In this document: positions 28,026 to 35,857 of the stretch, in pieces
How the letters are laid out: the number at the start of each line of letters is the position of its first letter
Position numbering within the stretch: the first letter of the stretch is position 1
Source: Methylobacterium sp. J-070
GTDB lineage: Bacteria; Pseudomonadota; Alphaproteobacteria; Rhizobiales; Beijerinckiaceae
DNA: 64,000 nt
Direction of reading: 5' to 3'
Assembly (NCBI RefSeq): GCF_022829385.1
Contig: NZ_JAKSXX010000045.1
Coordinates: 1 to 64,000 of the forward strand
Notes under the pieces: generated by a model
Told to the model about the DNA's origin: nothing
Databases searched by the model: none
What the model saw: only the letters and a program-made list of their open reading frames with translations
Made by a program: the position numbers and the translations under genes

Positions 28026-29072
28026 GTGATCCGCGTCGGGCTGATCGGCTACGGCTATTCCGGCAAGACCTTCCACGCGCCCCTGATCGGCTCCGTGGCG
28101 GGGCTCGACCTCCGGCTGATCGGCTCCGGCGATGCCGCCAGGGTCGCGGCCGACTTCCCCGGCCTGCCGGTGGCCGGCGACCCCGTCGCGGTCGCCACGG
28201 CGGACGCCGTCGACCTCGTGGTGATCGCATCCCCGAACGTCAGCCACGCACCCCTGGCGCGGGCCGCCCTGGCGGCGGGCAAGCACGTCGTCGTCGACAA
28301 GCCGTTCACCCTCGACCTCGCCGAGGCCCGCATCCTGCACGCGGCGGCGCGGAGCCGGGGCCGGCTGCTCGCGGTGTTCCACAACCGCCGCTGGGACAGC
28401 GATTTCCTGAGCGTTCGCCGCGCCATCGCGGCCGGGGTGATCGGCCCGGTGCGGCATTTCGAATCCCATTTCGACCGGTTCCGCCCCCAGATCCGCGACC
28501 GGTGGCGGGAGGGCGGCGGCCCGGGCAGCGGGATCTGGTACGATCTCGGCCCGCATCTCGTGGACCAGGCGCTCCAGCTGTTCGGCCTGCCCGACCGGGT
28601 GACCGCCAACCTGGCGCGCCTGCGCACCGGCGGCCTCGCCGACGACTGGGTCCACGCGGTCCTCGACTATCCGAACCTGCGGGTGGTGCTCCGGGCGAGC
28701 CTGCTGGTCGCCGGCGGATCGCCCCGCTTCGTGGTCCACGGCGTGGCCGGCAGCCTGGTCAAGCGTCGCCCCGACCCTCAGGAGGGGCAGCTGCTGGCCG
28801 GGCTGGCCCCGGGGGCGCCGGGATGGGGCGAGGACCCGGACGGGCTGGAGATCCACGACGGGGCCGGGGCGGTGACGCAGGCGCCGGCCGCGGCCGGGGA
28901 TCAGCGGCAGTTCTACCGCGGGGTGGTCGAGACGATCGCCCGCGGATCCGTCGACGATGCGGCGGCTCTGGAGGCCGTCCGGGTGATGGCGTGCCTCGAA
29001 GCGGCCTTCACGTCGGCCCGCACCGGGATGTCGGTCGGCCTCCCGCTCGCGCCGGACGAGCGGGATCGCTGA
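28026..29072 (+). CDS. Gfo/Idh/MocA family oxidoreductase
   Basis: A 348-residue NAD(P)-dependent dehydrogenase. The N-terminal Rossmann motif is GLIGYGYSGK, the DKPF segment (HVVVDKPFTLD) holds the family's catalytic lysine region, and a GIWYDLGPHLVDQAL segment carries the conserved histidine. It is closest in motif pattern to the YdgJ/IolX-like group acting on sugars or inositols; the true substrate is not known. It starts with GTG at 28026 and ends 64 bases before the tRNA-Sec gene. Confidence 0.87.
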   Translation: MIRVGLIGYGYSGKTFHAPLIGSVAGLDLRLIGSGDAARVAADFPGLPVAGDPVAVATADAVDLVVIASPNVSHAPLARAALAAGKHVVVDKPFTLDLAEARILHAAARSRGRLLAVFHNRRWDSDFLSVRRAIAAGVIGPVRHFESHFDRFRPQIRDRWREGGGPGSGIWYDLGPHLVDQALQLFGLPDRVTANLARLRTGGLADDWVHAVLDYPNLRVVLRASLLVAGGSPRFVVHGVAGSLVKRRPDPQEGQLLAGLAPGAPGWGEDPDGLEIHDGAGAVTQAPAAAGDQRQFYRGVVETIARGSVDDAAALEAVRVMACLEAAFTSARTGMSVGLPLAPDERDR

Positions 29073-29136
29073 GGCGTATCGTCCCGGTCGAGTCAGGGCC
29101 TTGACCCTTCCGACGGCGCCCCGTAACCCCGGACGC

Positions 29137-29229
29137 GGAGGCGAACGGGGTCTGGTGGCCCTCCTGGTCTTCAAAACCAGTGGTACGCCAACAGCGTACG
29201 GTGGGTTCGATTCCCATCCGCTTCCGCCA
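29137..29229 (+). tRNA. selC: tRNA-Sec (anticodon UCA)
   Basis: 93 bases including encoded CCA. The features are those of bacterial tRNA-Sec: six-pair D stem (29147-29152 with 29157-29162) with a four-base loop, anticodon stem CTGGT/ACCAG with loop CTTCAAA (anticodon TCA at 29171-29173), long variable arm (stem 29183-29188 with 29194-29199), T arm GTGGG/CCCAT. The eight-pair acceptor stem (29137-29144 with 29218-29225) has one G-U pair and an A-C mismatch at the eighth pair. It implies selenoproteins, probably formate dehydrogenase, elsewhere. Its 3' end is the attachment site of the element. Confidence 0.93.
29215..29229 (+). repeat. attL core (15-bp direct repeat)
   Basis: CATCCGCTTCCGCCA, the end of the T arm, acceptor 3' strand, discriminator and CCA of tRNA-Sec. 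The identical sequence recurs at 45151-45165. Integration here regenerates an intact tRNA gene. Confidence 0.88.
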
Positions 29230-29245
29230 GATAGCCTTTCGCCGG

Positions 29246-29326
29246 CCTTCGCCTCCCTTCACTAAGCCACAAGAAAATCAGCATTTTCCGCCGGACGCCG
29301 TTCATGGGCGTTCGCTGGCCTTCGCC
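29246..29326 (+). promoter_or_regulatory. Candidate integrase arm-type sites
   Basis: CCTTCGCCTCCCTTC at 29246-29260 and a second CCTTCGCC at 29319-29326 lie between attL and the integrase. Near the right end CCTTCGCCTCCTTTC (45034-45048) matches the first copy in 14 of 15 bases. Repeats of this kind at both ends of an element are where P4-like integrases bind with their N-terminal arm domain. Confidence 0.4.
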
Positions 29327-29371
29327 GAAATTCACGCCTATGGTGTGGGTATCGGAGTGGGTGCGTATACT

Positions 29372-30559
29372 GTGCAGGGAAAGCTCACTGCCCTCGGTGT
29401 CGCGAAGCTGAAGACCCCCGGCATGCATGGGGACGGCGGCGGCTTGTGGCTGCAGGTCACCGGCAACGGCGCTAAGTCCTGGATCTTCCGGTTCACCCTG
29501 CGCGGCAAGTCTCGCGAGATGGGCCTCGGCTCGGCCGGTACCTTCTCCCTGGCCGAGGCGCGCGACAAGGCTCTGACGTGCCGGAAGCTCTGCTACGAGG
29601 GCATCGACCCGATCGAGGCTCGCCGTGAGCAACGCCAGGCGGCCGCCCTCGATGCTGCGCGCGCCATGACCTTCCGGCAGTGCGCTGCGGCCTACATCGA
29701 ATCACACAAGGCCGGGTGGCGGAACGAGAAGCACGGCGCTCAGTGGCTCGCCACGCTCGACGCCTACGTGCACCCCGTGTTCGGCGACCTGTCGGTCCAG
29801 GCGATCGACACCGGCCTCGTCATGAAGGCGGTCGAGCCGATCTGGACCACGAAGCCGGAGACCGCCGTCCGCGTGCGGGGCCGCATCGAATCGATCCTCG
29901 ACTGGGCCAAGGCACGCGGCTTCCGAGCCGGCGACAACCCGGCGCGCTGGCGCGGGCACCTGCAGAACCTCCTTCCGCGCCGCTCAAAGATCCAGCGCGT
30001 GTCGCACCATGCCGCCCTCCCCTTCACCGAAGTGCCGGCCTTCATGCAGCGCCTGGCCGGCCAGCCCGGCGTGGCCGCGCGCATGCTGGCTTTCACGATC
30101 CTGACGGCCGCGCGGACAGGCGAGGCGATCGGGGCCCGCTGGGACGAGATCGACCTGGAGGCCGGGATCTGGGTCGTGCCGGCCTCGCGGATGAAGGGCG
30201 GCTTCGAGCACCGCGTCCCCCTCCCCGCCCCCGCGCTGGCGATCCTGGCCGAGATGTCCGCGATCCGTGGCAGCGACTATGTCTTTCCCGGCGGCCGGCG
30301 CGGGAAGCCGCCGTCCAATATGGCGATGCTTGAGCTGCTGAAGCGGATGGACCGCGGCGACCTCACGGTTCACGGCTTTCGATCGAGCTTCAAGGACTGG
30401 GCGTCCGAGACCACGCACTTCCCCCGCGAGGTAACCGAGGCGGCGCTCGCTCACGCGATCGAGAGCAAGGTCGAGGCGGCGTACCGGCGCGGCGATCTGT
30501 TCGCGAAGCGGCGCGAGCTGATGGACGCCTGGGCGGCTTTTGCGGGGTCGCCTTGCTGA
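29372..30559 (+). CDS. int: tyrosine-type site-specific integrase, P4 type
   Basis: 395 residues from a GTG at 29372 (longer in-frame starts overlap the tRNA and are unlikely). N-terminal arm-binding DUF4102 domain (LTALGVAKLKTPGMHGDGGGLWLQV), core-binding SAM-like domain, and catalytic domain with R near 247 (TAARTGEAIG), HGFR near 333 and the tyrosine near 371 (EAAYRRGD). It catalyses recombination between element attP and the selC attB. Integrases of this family commonly target tRNA 3' ends, and selC is a classic site. Confidence 0.95.
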   Translation: MQGKLTALGVAKLKTPGMHGDGGGLWLQVTGNGAKSWIFRFTLRGKSREMGLGSAGTFSLAEARDKALTCRKLCYEGIDPIEARREQRQAAALDAARAMTFRQCAAAYIESHKAGWRNEKHGAQWLATLDAYVHPVFGDLSVQAIDTGLVMKAVEPIWTTKPETAVRVRGRIESILDWAKARGFRAGDNPARWRGHLQNLLPRRSKIQRVSHHAALPFTEVPAFMQRLAGQPGVAARMLAFTILTAARTGEAIGARWDEIDLEAGIWVVPASRMKGGFEHRVPLPAPALAILAEMSAIRGSDYVFPGGRRGKPPSNMAMLELLKRMDRGDLTVHGFRSSFKDWASETTHFPREVTEAALAHAIESKVEAAYRRGDLFAKRRELMDAWAAFAGSPC

Positions 30560-31176
30560 CTGCGCCGAAGCCTCATGCTCGTGACGAGTGGCTGAGTCTA
30601 CGCCACTTAGCCGTGCATTGGGCGGAGCAAGTCGACGGCCTTGATCAGCTCGATGTGGCAAAGCGTCTGCTCTTGGCTGCCGAGCGCGGGGAGATCAGCG
30701 CCGAGTATGTCCAGATCGGCAGCACAAAGAGCGGCAAATTCATCAGCTCCGATTACGGGGGTCTGAGCGGTTTTATCAAGCATTCGTCTGACAACGGAGT
30801 ATCTCGGCGGGATGCCCTAACCTATTTACTTGAGGAGATTGCGGACCTCGCGGTCGAACTTCATCGCGATGGCGTTCTGAGGTTCGCCGAGATGTACGGC
30901 TATCCGCCGCCGCCGTGGTGGGCTGTCGAGGCTCCGCTGACAGCTGCGCCCCATGCGCAGCGCCAGCGCGGGAAGCCGCCGGTGAAGCGCGACCGGGCAA
31001 TCGGCAAGATGCGCCCGTGGATCGCGCGGCATGGGTGGGCAGCCTTCGAGAGCATGACCGACGAAGCCTTAGTGGGGGAGTTCCGTGAGACGCGCCCGAC
31101 CTGCCGGGCAGCGCGGGAGAAACTCCGACAGGAAAGACCGACAAAGACCGACAAAACTCCGACCACAAACAATTAG
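30553..31176 (+). CDS. hypothetical protein after integrase
   Basis: 207 residues from a TTG that overlaps the end of the integrase gene by seven bases. The first half (EWLSLRHLAVHWAEQVDG, VAKRLLLAAERGEI) looks like a compact helical domain of the kind that precedes DNA-binding regions in genomic island proteins; the C-terminal part is lysine/arginine-rich (RAIGKMRPWIARHGW, AAREKLRQERPTK). Not recognised as a known family. It may take part in control of excision. Confidence 0.7.
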   Translation: MLTAPKPHARDEWLSLRHLAVHWAEQVDGLDQLDVAKRLLLAAERGEISAEYVQIGSTKSGKFISSDYGGLSGFIKHSSDNGVSRRDALTYLLEEIADLAVELHRDGVLRFAEMYGYPPPPWWAVEAPLTAAPHAQRQRGKPPVKRDRAIGKMRPWIARHGWAAFESMTDEALVGEFRETRPTCRAAREKLRQERPTKTDKTPTTNN

Positions 31177-31209
31177 CGACAGTCCTCAGACTTCGCCAAC
31201 ATCCGTCCG

Positions 31210-31232
31210 TCTTCGCCGGCAGCTCGGCGAAA
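31210..31232. promoter_or_regulatory. Inverted repeat before the Xis-like gene
   Basis: CTTCGCCGGCAGCTCGGCGAAAG contains CTTCGCCG, six bases, then CGGCGAAA, a nearly perfect palindrome 17 bases before the Xis-like start codon; another CTTCGCC lies at 31191-31197. It shares CTTCGCC with the candidate integrase arm sites, so it could be an operator or an Int/Xis site. Confidence 0.4.
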
Positions 31233-31248
31233 GTAGAGGACAGCAGCC

Positions 31249-31476
31249 ATGAACACCGAGAGGTTTCAGGCGGCGCAGGCAGACCTGCGTCCGTCAACGC
31301 TGAAGCTTTTTCATAGCCCCAAAGAGGTCTGTGAGGCGCTCGGCATCGGAATGACCACGTGCTATCGCCTGATCAACGAGGGCAAGCTGAAGAAGGTGAA
31401 GATTGGCCCTCTGACGCGGATCCCCGACGATTCCTTGCGCGCCTACGCCGCCTCGCTTGAGCAGGAGGCCGCGTAG
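31249..31476 (+). CDS. helix-turn-helix excisionase/AlpA-like regulator
   Basis: 75 residues. The segment FHSPKEVCEALGIGMTTCYRLINEGKLKKVKIG is a MerR/excisionase-type winged helix-turn-helix (HTH_17), and TRIPDDSLRAYAASL completes it. Proteins of this type next to P4-like integrases act as excisionase or as activator of integrase and replication genes. Good spacing from the AGAGGA ribosome binding site. Confidence 0.87.
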   Translation: MNTERFQAAQADLRPSTLKLFHSPKEVCEALGIGMTTCYRLINEGKLKKVKIGPLTRIPDDSLRAYAASLEQEAA

Positions 31477-31480
31477 CAGG

Positions 31481-31690
31481 ATGGCCCAGAAAACAGTTGA
31501 GGGACGGAGCGCGGCCAGGCGCTCACGTCCCTCGGAAGATGTCGCCTCGACAGCCGACCTCTCCGAAATAGCACCCAGCCCCTTCACCGTCCATAGGATC
31601 GCCCACCGCTTCGGCCTGCCGCCCGCAACCGCTGCGGTGCTCGCCGAGCTCGCGTTCCCGGCCACGGACACGTGGAGGGCGACGCGATGA
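31481..31690 (+). CDS. hypothetical small protein
   Basis: 69 residues from ATG at 31481, directly after the Xis-like gene. Middle and end (PFTVHRIAHRFGLPPATAAVLAELAF) resemble a short helix-turn-helix, which is common in phage small proteins, but no family is recognised. Its end overlaps the next start by four bases (ATGA). Confidence 0.65.
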   Translation: MAQKTVEGRSAARRSRPSEDVASTADLSEIAPSPFTVHRIAHRFGLPPATAAVLAELAFPATDTWRATR

Positions 31691-31935
31691 GCGACACCCC
31701 CGACACCATGCTCGGCATCCTCGAAGAGGTCGAAGCCTTCCTGCGCGGCGGTGATCGCTGGCTGCGCAACGAGGTTGAAGGCTGGCGGATGGATGAGCCG
31801 GACATCGACGAGGATGGCGGCGAGGACATCCATTTTCGCGACACGAAGCAGCTCGACCGCTTCATGGAGAACATGGGGCGCGCAGCGAACGCTGTGTCGG
31901 TCGTGGTTGAGGCTCTCCGGGGAGGTGGCAAATGA
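31687..31935 (+). CDS. hypothetical acidic protein
   Basis: 82 residues, acidic (EGWRMDEPDIDEDGGEDIHF) with helical flanks. It starts in the stop of the previous gene and ends in the start of the next (both ATGA overlaps), so it is part of a tightly coupled early operon. No family recognised. Confidence 0.7.
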   Translation: MSDTPDTMLGILEEVEAFLRGGDRWLRNEVEGWRMDEPDIDEDGGEDIHFRDTKQLDRFMENMGRAANAVSVVVEALRGGGK

Positions 31936-32432
31936 GCGCCTCCTCCGAGCCTTGCATCTTCGCGATCCTGCCCGGCCCCGCCGGCGCGACCGCCATCTTC
32001 TTCCCGGCCGCGCCCGACAGGTGCGTGGTCGAGGATCTGCCGACACTCGACGGGCGCCTTGACGTCCGCCGGCTGGCGGCCCGCATCGCGGAGTTCGCCC
32101 CGACCCTGGCGGTGATCGGCTGCGCCAGCCCGCAGCCCCGCGGCAGCATCCGCGAGAACTTCCGGGGCGGCGTCGCCTACGGTGCGGTCTGCAGCGTGGT
32201 GGCGCTGGCAGGCCTGCCGGTGACCTACGCCCGGGCCAGCTCGTGGAAGCCGAGCTACGGCCTCGACGCGGGTCCTGGCGGGCGCCAGGCGGCGCGGATC
32301 CTCGCCAGGACGCTGTTCGAGGCCTCGGCGGTCCGATTCGGCGACGAAGTCGAGACCTCCCGGTCCGAGGCCGCGCTGCTCGCCCGGTGGGCGGCGGCTC
32401 AGATTACCTCCGCCGTCACGAGGAAGGGGTGA
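31932..32432 (+). CDS. RuvC-like Holliday-junction resolvase fold protein
   Basis: 166 residues. The arrangement fits RNase H-fold RuvC-like phage nucleases: a first strand FAILPGPAGATAIFF, a middle GSIRENFRGGVAYGAVCSVVALAGLPVTYARASSWK-type region (positions 75-110) and a final RSEAALLARWAA helix with the conserved acidic residue. The N-terminal aspartate of the active site is not obvious, so activity is uncertain. In phages and satellites this enzyme resolves branched DNA before packaging. Confidence 0.7.
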   Translation: MSASSEPCIFAILPGPAGATAIFFPAAPDRCVVEDLPTLDGRLDVRRLAARIAEFAPTLAVIGCASPQPRGSIRENFRGGVAYGAVCSVVALAGLPVTYARASSWKPSYGLDAGPGGRQAARILARTLFEASAVRFGDEVETSRSEAALLARWAAAQITSAVTRKG

Positions 32433-32434
32433 TC

Positions 32435-32752
32435 ATGGCTCACCTCAGTGCCGAGACCATACCAACGGCGGATCAATGGGGGCCCTTCCGTTGCGGCCTG
32501 GAACAGGGCGAGCGCCGCGCCCGGCTGCGGATGCTGGCGGCCCTGGTGCACGTCCTGACCGGGCCGCGCGGAGCCCGCCTGGTGGGTTTGCTGCAGGCGG
32601 CAGAGACTGAGCCGCGCGTCCTGGTCGAGGCGCTGGGCGACCTCAACCGGATGGCGCCGCTCGACAAGCGCAGGATCTGGGCGTCCTACGCCGAACTCAC
32701 CGCGCCGACGCGACCGCGGTCCCGATCCTCGAACCTGGAGGACCGGCGATGA
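32435..32752 (+). CDS. hypothetical protein
   Basis: 105 residues from ATG at 32435, two bases after the stop of the RuvC-like gene, with an AGGAAGGGG ribosome binding site. Helical, basic C-terminus (TAPTRPRSRSSNLEDRR). It overlaps the next gene by four bases. No family recognised. Confidence 0.7.
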   Translation: MAHLSAETIPTADQWGPFRCGLEQGERRARLRMLAALVHVLTGPRGARLVGLLQAAETEPRVLVEALGDLNRMAPLDKRRIWASYAELTAPTRPRSRSSNLEDRR

Positions 32753-33024
32753 CCGAGCCTCGACTGAACGATCAGGATCCGTTCGGGACCCTCGACACCG
32801 CCCGCGAGAACGTGGCGCAACTCGCGGCCAGCATCCAGGCGCACGCTCACGTGGTCCAGACCTACGCAGAGGTCGGATACGATCCCGGGCTGATGCTCGC
32901 GGCCAGGACAACGCTCGCCTACCTCCGCGCGCTGGAGGCAGGACTGCAGGAGCTGGAGCGGTCCCGGGCGGTCATTTCCTACCGGCAGTCCGGCGCCACC
33001 ATCGGCAGCGGTGCGGGGGTCTGA
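32749..33024 (+). CDS. hypothetical helical protein
   Basis: 91 residues, almost entirely helical (TARENVAQLAASIQAHAHVVQTYA, TLAYLRALEAGLQELERS), possibly a coiled coil. Start overlaps the previous gene (ATGA) and the stop shares a base with the helicase start (TGATG). Its position suggests a helicase loader or partner, but nothing in the sequence proves that. Confidence 0.68.
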   Translation: MTEPRLNDQDPFGTLDTARENVAQLAASIQAHAHVVQTYAEVGYDPGLMLAARTTLAYLRALEAGLQELERSRAVISYRQSGATIGSGAGV

Positions 33025-34118
33025 TGCGAGCGCGCTCCGTGAACTCGCCGCAGACCTCGGCCGACCGATTCCGCCTCGTCCCGTTCGACGCGATCAAGCT
33101 CGGGACCGCGCCCCGCTACCGGGTGAAAGGCCTGCTCCCGCTGGTCGGCCTAGCCCTGTTCTGGGGGCCTCCGAAATGCGGGAAGTCGTTCCTGGTGATG
33201 GACCTGCTGATGCACGTGGCGCTCGGCTGGACCTACCGCGGTCGGCGCGTCGTCCCCGGGAGCATCGTCTACTGTGCGCTGGAGGGGCAACAGGGCTTCG
33301 AGGCCCGGGTCGAGGCGTTCCGCCAGCTTCATCTCGCCGAGGCAGCCGAGCCGACGCCGTTCTACCTGATGCCGTCGCCGCTCAACCTGGTGCAGGACCA
33401 CGCCGCGCTCATCGCCGGGATCCGGATGCAGATGCCGGTCGGGCAGCGGCCCGGTGTGGTCTGCCTCGACACGCTGAACCGGAGCTTCATCGGGTCCGAG
33501 AGCGACGACGAGGCCATGACCGCCTACGTGAAGGCGGCCGATGCGATCCGCGATGCCTTCGGGTGCTTGGTCGTGATCATCCACCATTGCGGGGTCGAGG
33601 GCACTCGCCCCAGAGGGCACTCGGCGCTCGCCGGTGCCATCGACGCGCAGCTCGCCGTTCGCAAGACGGGAGAGGGCCTCGTAACGGTGACGGTCGACTT
33701 GATGAAGGATGGACCGGAGGGCGACACGTTCGCCAGTCGCCTTGAGCCTGTTGAGGTCGGCGAGGATGACGAGGGCGACGCGATCACGTCGTGCATCGTC
33801 GAGGCCGTGGTCGAGGCCCCGGTTGCGTCCAGGCCCGGGAAGCAGGCGGGCAAGCGCCTCTCGGAGCGCAACCGCCTCGCGCTGGAGGCCCTCCGCGAGG
33901 CTGTCATGGCCAAGGGTGTCGCGGCGCCGACCACACTCGCGCTTCCGGCAGAGATCCGGGTCGTGCCGCCTGACGCGTGGCGGGAGGAGCTGTTCCGCCG
34001 CGGCATCCTCGACCGGGACGCCAGCGGCTACCGTGAGCAGTTCCGGCGGATGAAGCTGGACCTCATGGCCCGAGAAGCCGTCGCCGAGCGCGATGGGAGT
34101 CTCTGGATCGTCCCCTAG
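33024..34118 (+). CDS. AAA family ATPase, RepA-type replicative helicase
   Basis: 364 residues. RecA-fold motor of the RepA/AAA_25 type: Walker A GPPKCGKS at 48-55, CALEGQQG motif, Walker B VVCLDTLNR, and the VVIIHHCG sensor histidines near 180. The C-terminal part (ALEALREAVMAKG, WREELFRRGILD) is a winged-helix-like domain. Such proteins unwind replication origins of plasmids, phages and satellites. It is followed by the iteron-like GTGACG cluster, which fits an initiator/helicase beside its origin. Confidence 0.88.
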   Translation: MRARSVNSPQTSADRFRLVPFDAIKLGTAPRYRVKGLLPLVGLALFWGPPKCGKSFLVMDLLMHVALGWTYRGRRVVPGSIVYCALEGQQGFEARVEAFRQLHLAEAAEPTPFYLMPSPLNLVQDHAALIAGIRMQMPVGQRPGVVCLDTLNRSFIGSESDDEAMTAYVKAADAIRDAFGCLVVIIHHCGVEGTRPRGHSALAGAIDAQLAVRKTGEGLVTVTVDLMKDGPEGDTFASRLEPVEVGEDDEGDAITSCIVEAVVEAPVASRPGKQAGKRLSERNRLALEALREAVMAKGVAAPTTLALPAEIRVVPPDAWREELFRRGILDRDASGYREQFRRMKLDLMAREAVAERDGSLWIVP

Positions 34119-34152
34119 TCAGCCATGCCGCAGGTTCGTCGGCAGCGCGTGC

Positions 34153-34512
34153 TCAGCCTTTTATGCGTTCGAGGACCTTGGTCTGGATGCTGATGTCTGA
34201 AAGTCGTTCCCCTGTAGGCTGAACAAGAAACAATCCTCGATACTCGCTGAAGCTGTGAGGGAATGCATCGTAGTCATTTGCGATGCCAACAGCGACTTTG
34301 AAAGGCTCGGCAGCGTTCATAGCTGCTAGAAGCTCGTCTTCTTTCTGAAACCAAACCTCCAAGTAAATCGACTTCGTGTCTTTGTCGACGACCCAGCCTT
34401 TGGTCCATGAGACCGGCACGGTATCGATAATTTGGCCCCGACTCTTGATGTGGCCCTTCCAACTTCCGCGGTGGGTAAACGTCATTTCAAGGTTGTCGGA
34501 CCAATGCGCCAT
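34153..34512 (-). CDS. hypothetical protein
   Basis: 119 residues from ATG at 34512, which has a GGGAGA ribosome binding site on the minus strand; a GTG 15 bases further upstream is less likely. Mixed alpha/beta composition (SIYLEVWFQKEDELLAAMNAAEPFKVAVGI, FSEYRGLFLVQPTGERLSD) with lower GC than its neighbours. It is convergent with the helicase gene and divergent from the repeat region. Function unknown; probably a lone accessory gene. Confidence 0.75.
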   Translation of the reverse strand: MAHWSDNLEMTFTHRGSWKGHIKSRGQIIDTVPVSWTKGWVVDKDTKSIYLEVWFQKEDELLAAMNAAEPFKVAVGIANDYDAFPHSFSEYRGLFLVQPTGERLSDISIQTKVLERIKG

Positions 34513-34588
34513 CGCGATCTCCCGCACGCTTCTGCCTCAGAGCATCGCCGCCGCTCCGATGGACGCCTTAACCCCAGACTGCATAAGG

Positions 34589-34717
34589 CGTCACAGGCGT
34601 CACACCCGTCACACCCTAAAGGGTGGTGTGACGTGACGTGACGGTCAGACCCGTCACAAACGTGACGTGACGTGACGGTCTGTGACGGTGTGACGGTGTG
34701 ACGGAGGGTGTGACAGA
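34589..34717. repeat. Iteron-like GTGACG repeat cluster, candidate replication origin
   Basis: GTGACG occurs nine times on the plus strand between 34628 and 34703 and GTGACA once at 34710, while the complement CGTCAC occurs at 34589, 34598, 34607 and 34652. Spacing is regular: nine bases in the first set, five (overlapping GTGAC units) in the two middle sets, eight in the last. The two orientations face each other around CCCTAAAGGG (34614-34623). No gene crosses it. Placement next to the RepA-type ATPase resembles P4 and plasmid origins. Confidence 0.65.
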
Positions 34718-35159
34718 CGTGGATTCGGGCGTCAAAACACCCGGTGCTTTGCCATGCACGCGCAATACGGTTGAGACCGGCATTTCAGCCCAAGTTGGGC
34801 CGAAACTCGGCAGGCCGAGGGCGGAAAGGGGTCACCGTGACGGTGATACCTTCGGCCAGACGGGCCCCTTCCACAGCCGACCTTCGAGGTCCCGGAAACC
34901 GATGCGGCGGATGGGGTATCCGCCGACTGAGCCAATAAGATAAGCCGCGACAGACACTTAGATCAGCGCCGCTTCCGCTACCCACATGGTCGCCCACGAA
35001 CTCAGCCGTTTCTAAGCCCGAAACAGGCCTCGCGGGCGCGTGAGACGCCTCTTGCACGCAACGGCCGATTTCGTCATGTTGGCGGCCGGCTCAACGCCTT
35101 TCGGCCTTTCGGGACTGTGACGGTCCGCAGGCTCTACCGACCTCGCTCGGAGAGATCCT
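34718..35159. other. Non-coding region after the repeat cluster
   Basis: 442 bases without a gene that I can support. A short frame on the minus strand from a GTG near 34951 encodes about 43 residues with a plausible GYPIRRIGFRDLEGRLW segment, but has no ribosome binding site. The right end holds GGAGAG before the GTG start at 35160. The segment may belong to the origin or contain promoters of the packaging genes. Confidence 0.4.
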
Positions 35160-35855
35160 GTGTCCGCTGCCCTGGCCCTCGTTCCCGCTCCCACCGACCT
35201 CTCGCCGGCCCGCGCCGCGCTCATCGACGCCTATGTGCAGCGTGACGCGCTCCAGGCGACGTCGGGCAAGATCCTCGCGGCGCGGGAGCGGCTGAGAGAG
35301 GCCGAGGCCGCAGAGGATGCTGCGAAGGCCGCGCTCTCGGCGCTGGCAGCGGGCGAGGCCGAGGCCTATCGCGTCTGGGCGCTCTCGACCCGCGGACCGG
35401 AGCCGCGCCCCAATTTGGAGGCGCGCCGAGCGGCCGAGGATCGCCTCGCGGAAGCCAAGGCCCGGGCCGATGCGGCGCGCGGCGCGGCGACGGTGTTCAC
35501 CAGCGGCATGAATGCTGCCGAGCGCGAGAGCCAGCGCGTCGAGGCGTCCATCGCCTCCGCGGTCAACGCGATCCTGTTGGAGGAGCTACAGGCCGAGACA
35601 GAGATCGCCGAGCGCACTTTCGCCGCCGCGGTCGAGCGCGTGAAGTCGCTTCGCAAGCTGGCTGGCGTGATCGTGGATGCGCTGCCCGCGCCCGATCGCG
35701 CACTCGCTGGCGAATGCGCCTTCCGGGCGGGCGAGATGTCCAACTTGCGGATCGACCACCACGACCTCGGCGACTGGGATCCGGCTCACCGCGCCGTCGA
35801 GCGCCTGACGGCCGACCTCCGCACCGAGCCGACCGCAACCCTCTCCTTGGACTGA
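35160..35855 (+). CDS. hypothetical coiled-coil protein
   Basis: 231 residues, start GTG with GGAGAG nearby. Residues 20-170 are rich in Ala, Glu and Arg with heptad character (AARERLREAEAAEDAAKAALSALAAGEAEA-type stretch, SQRVEASIASAVNAIL), so a long coiled coil is likely. Its place just before the prohead-type gene recalls phage scaffold or head-decoration helper proteins, which are also coiled coils; this is an inference. Confidence 0.7.
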   Translation: MSAALALVPAPTDLSPARAALIDAYVQRDALQATSGKILAARERLREAEAAEDAAKAALSALAAGEAEAYRVWALSTRGPEPRPNLEARRAAEDRLAEAKARADAARGAATVFTSGMNAAERESQRVEASIASAVNAILLEELQAETEIAERTFAAAVERVKSLRKLAGVIVDALPAPDRALAGECAFRAGEMSNLRIDHHDLGDWDPAHRAVERLTADLRTEPTATLSLD

Positions 35856-35857
35856 CC

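Noticed and set aside
29131-29229. tRNA-Sec starting at 29131 (GGACGCGG pairing with CCGCTTCC)
   Set aside because: It gives seven acceptor pairs but leaves eight unpaired bases before the six-pair D stem. Starting at 29137 gives the normal two-base linker.
34589-34717. CRISPR array
   Set aside because: Units are only 5-9 bases apart, no spacers and no cas genes; fits iterons.
34698-34943. 81-codon plus-strand and 90-codon minus-strand (34785-35057) frames beside the iteron cluster
   Set aside because: No ribosome binding sites, composition unlike the element's genes, and they start inside or overlap the repeat region.
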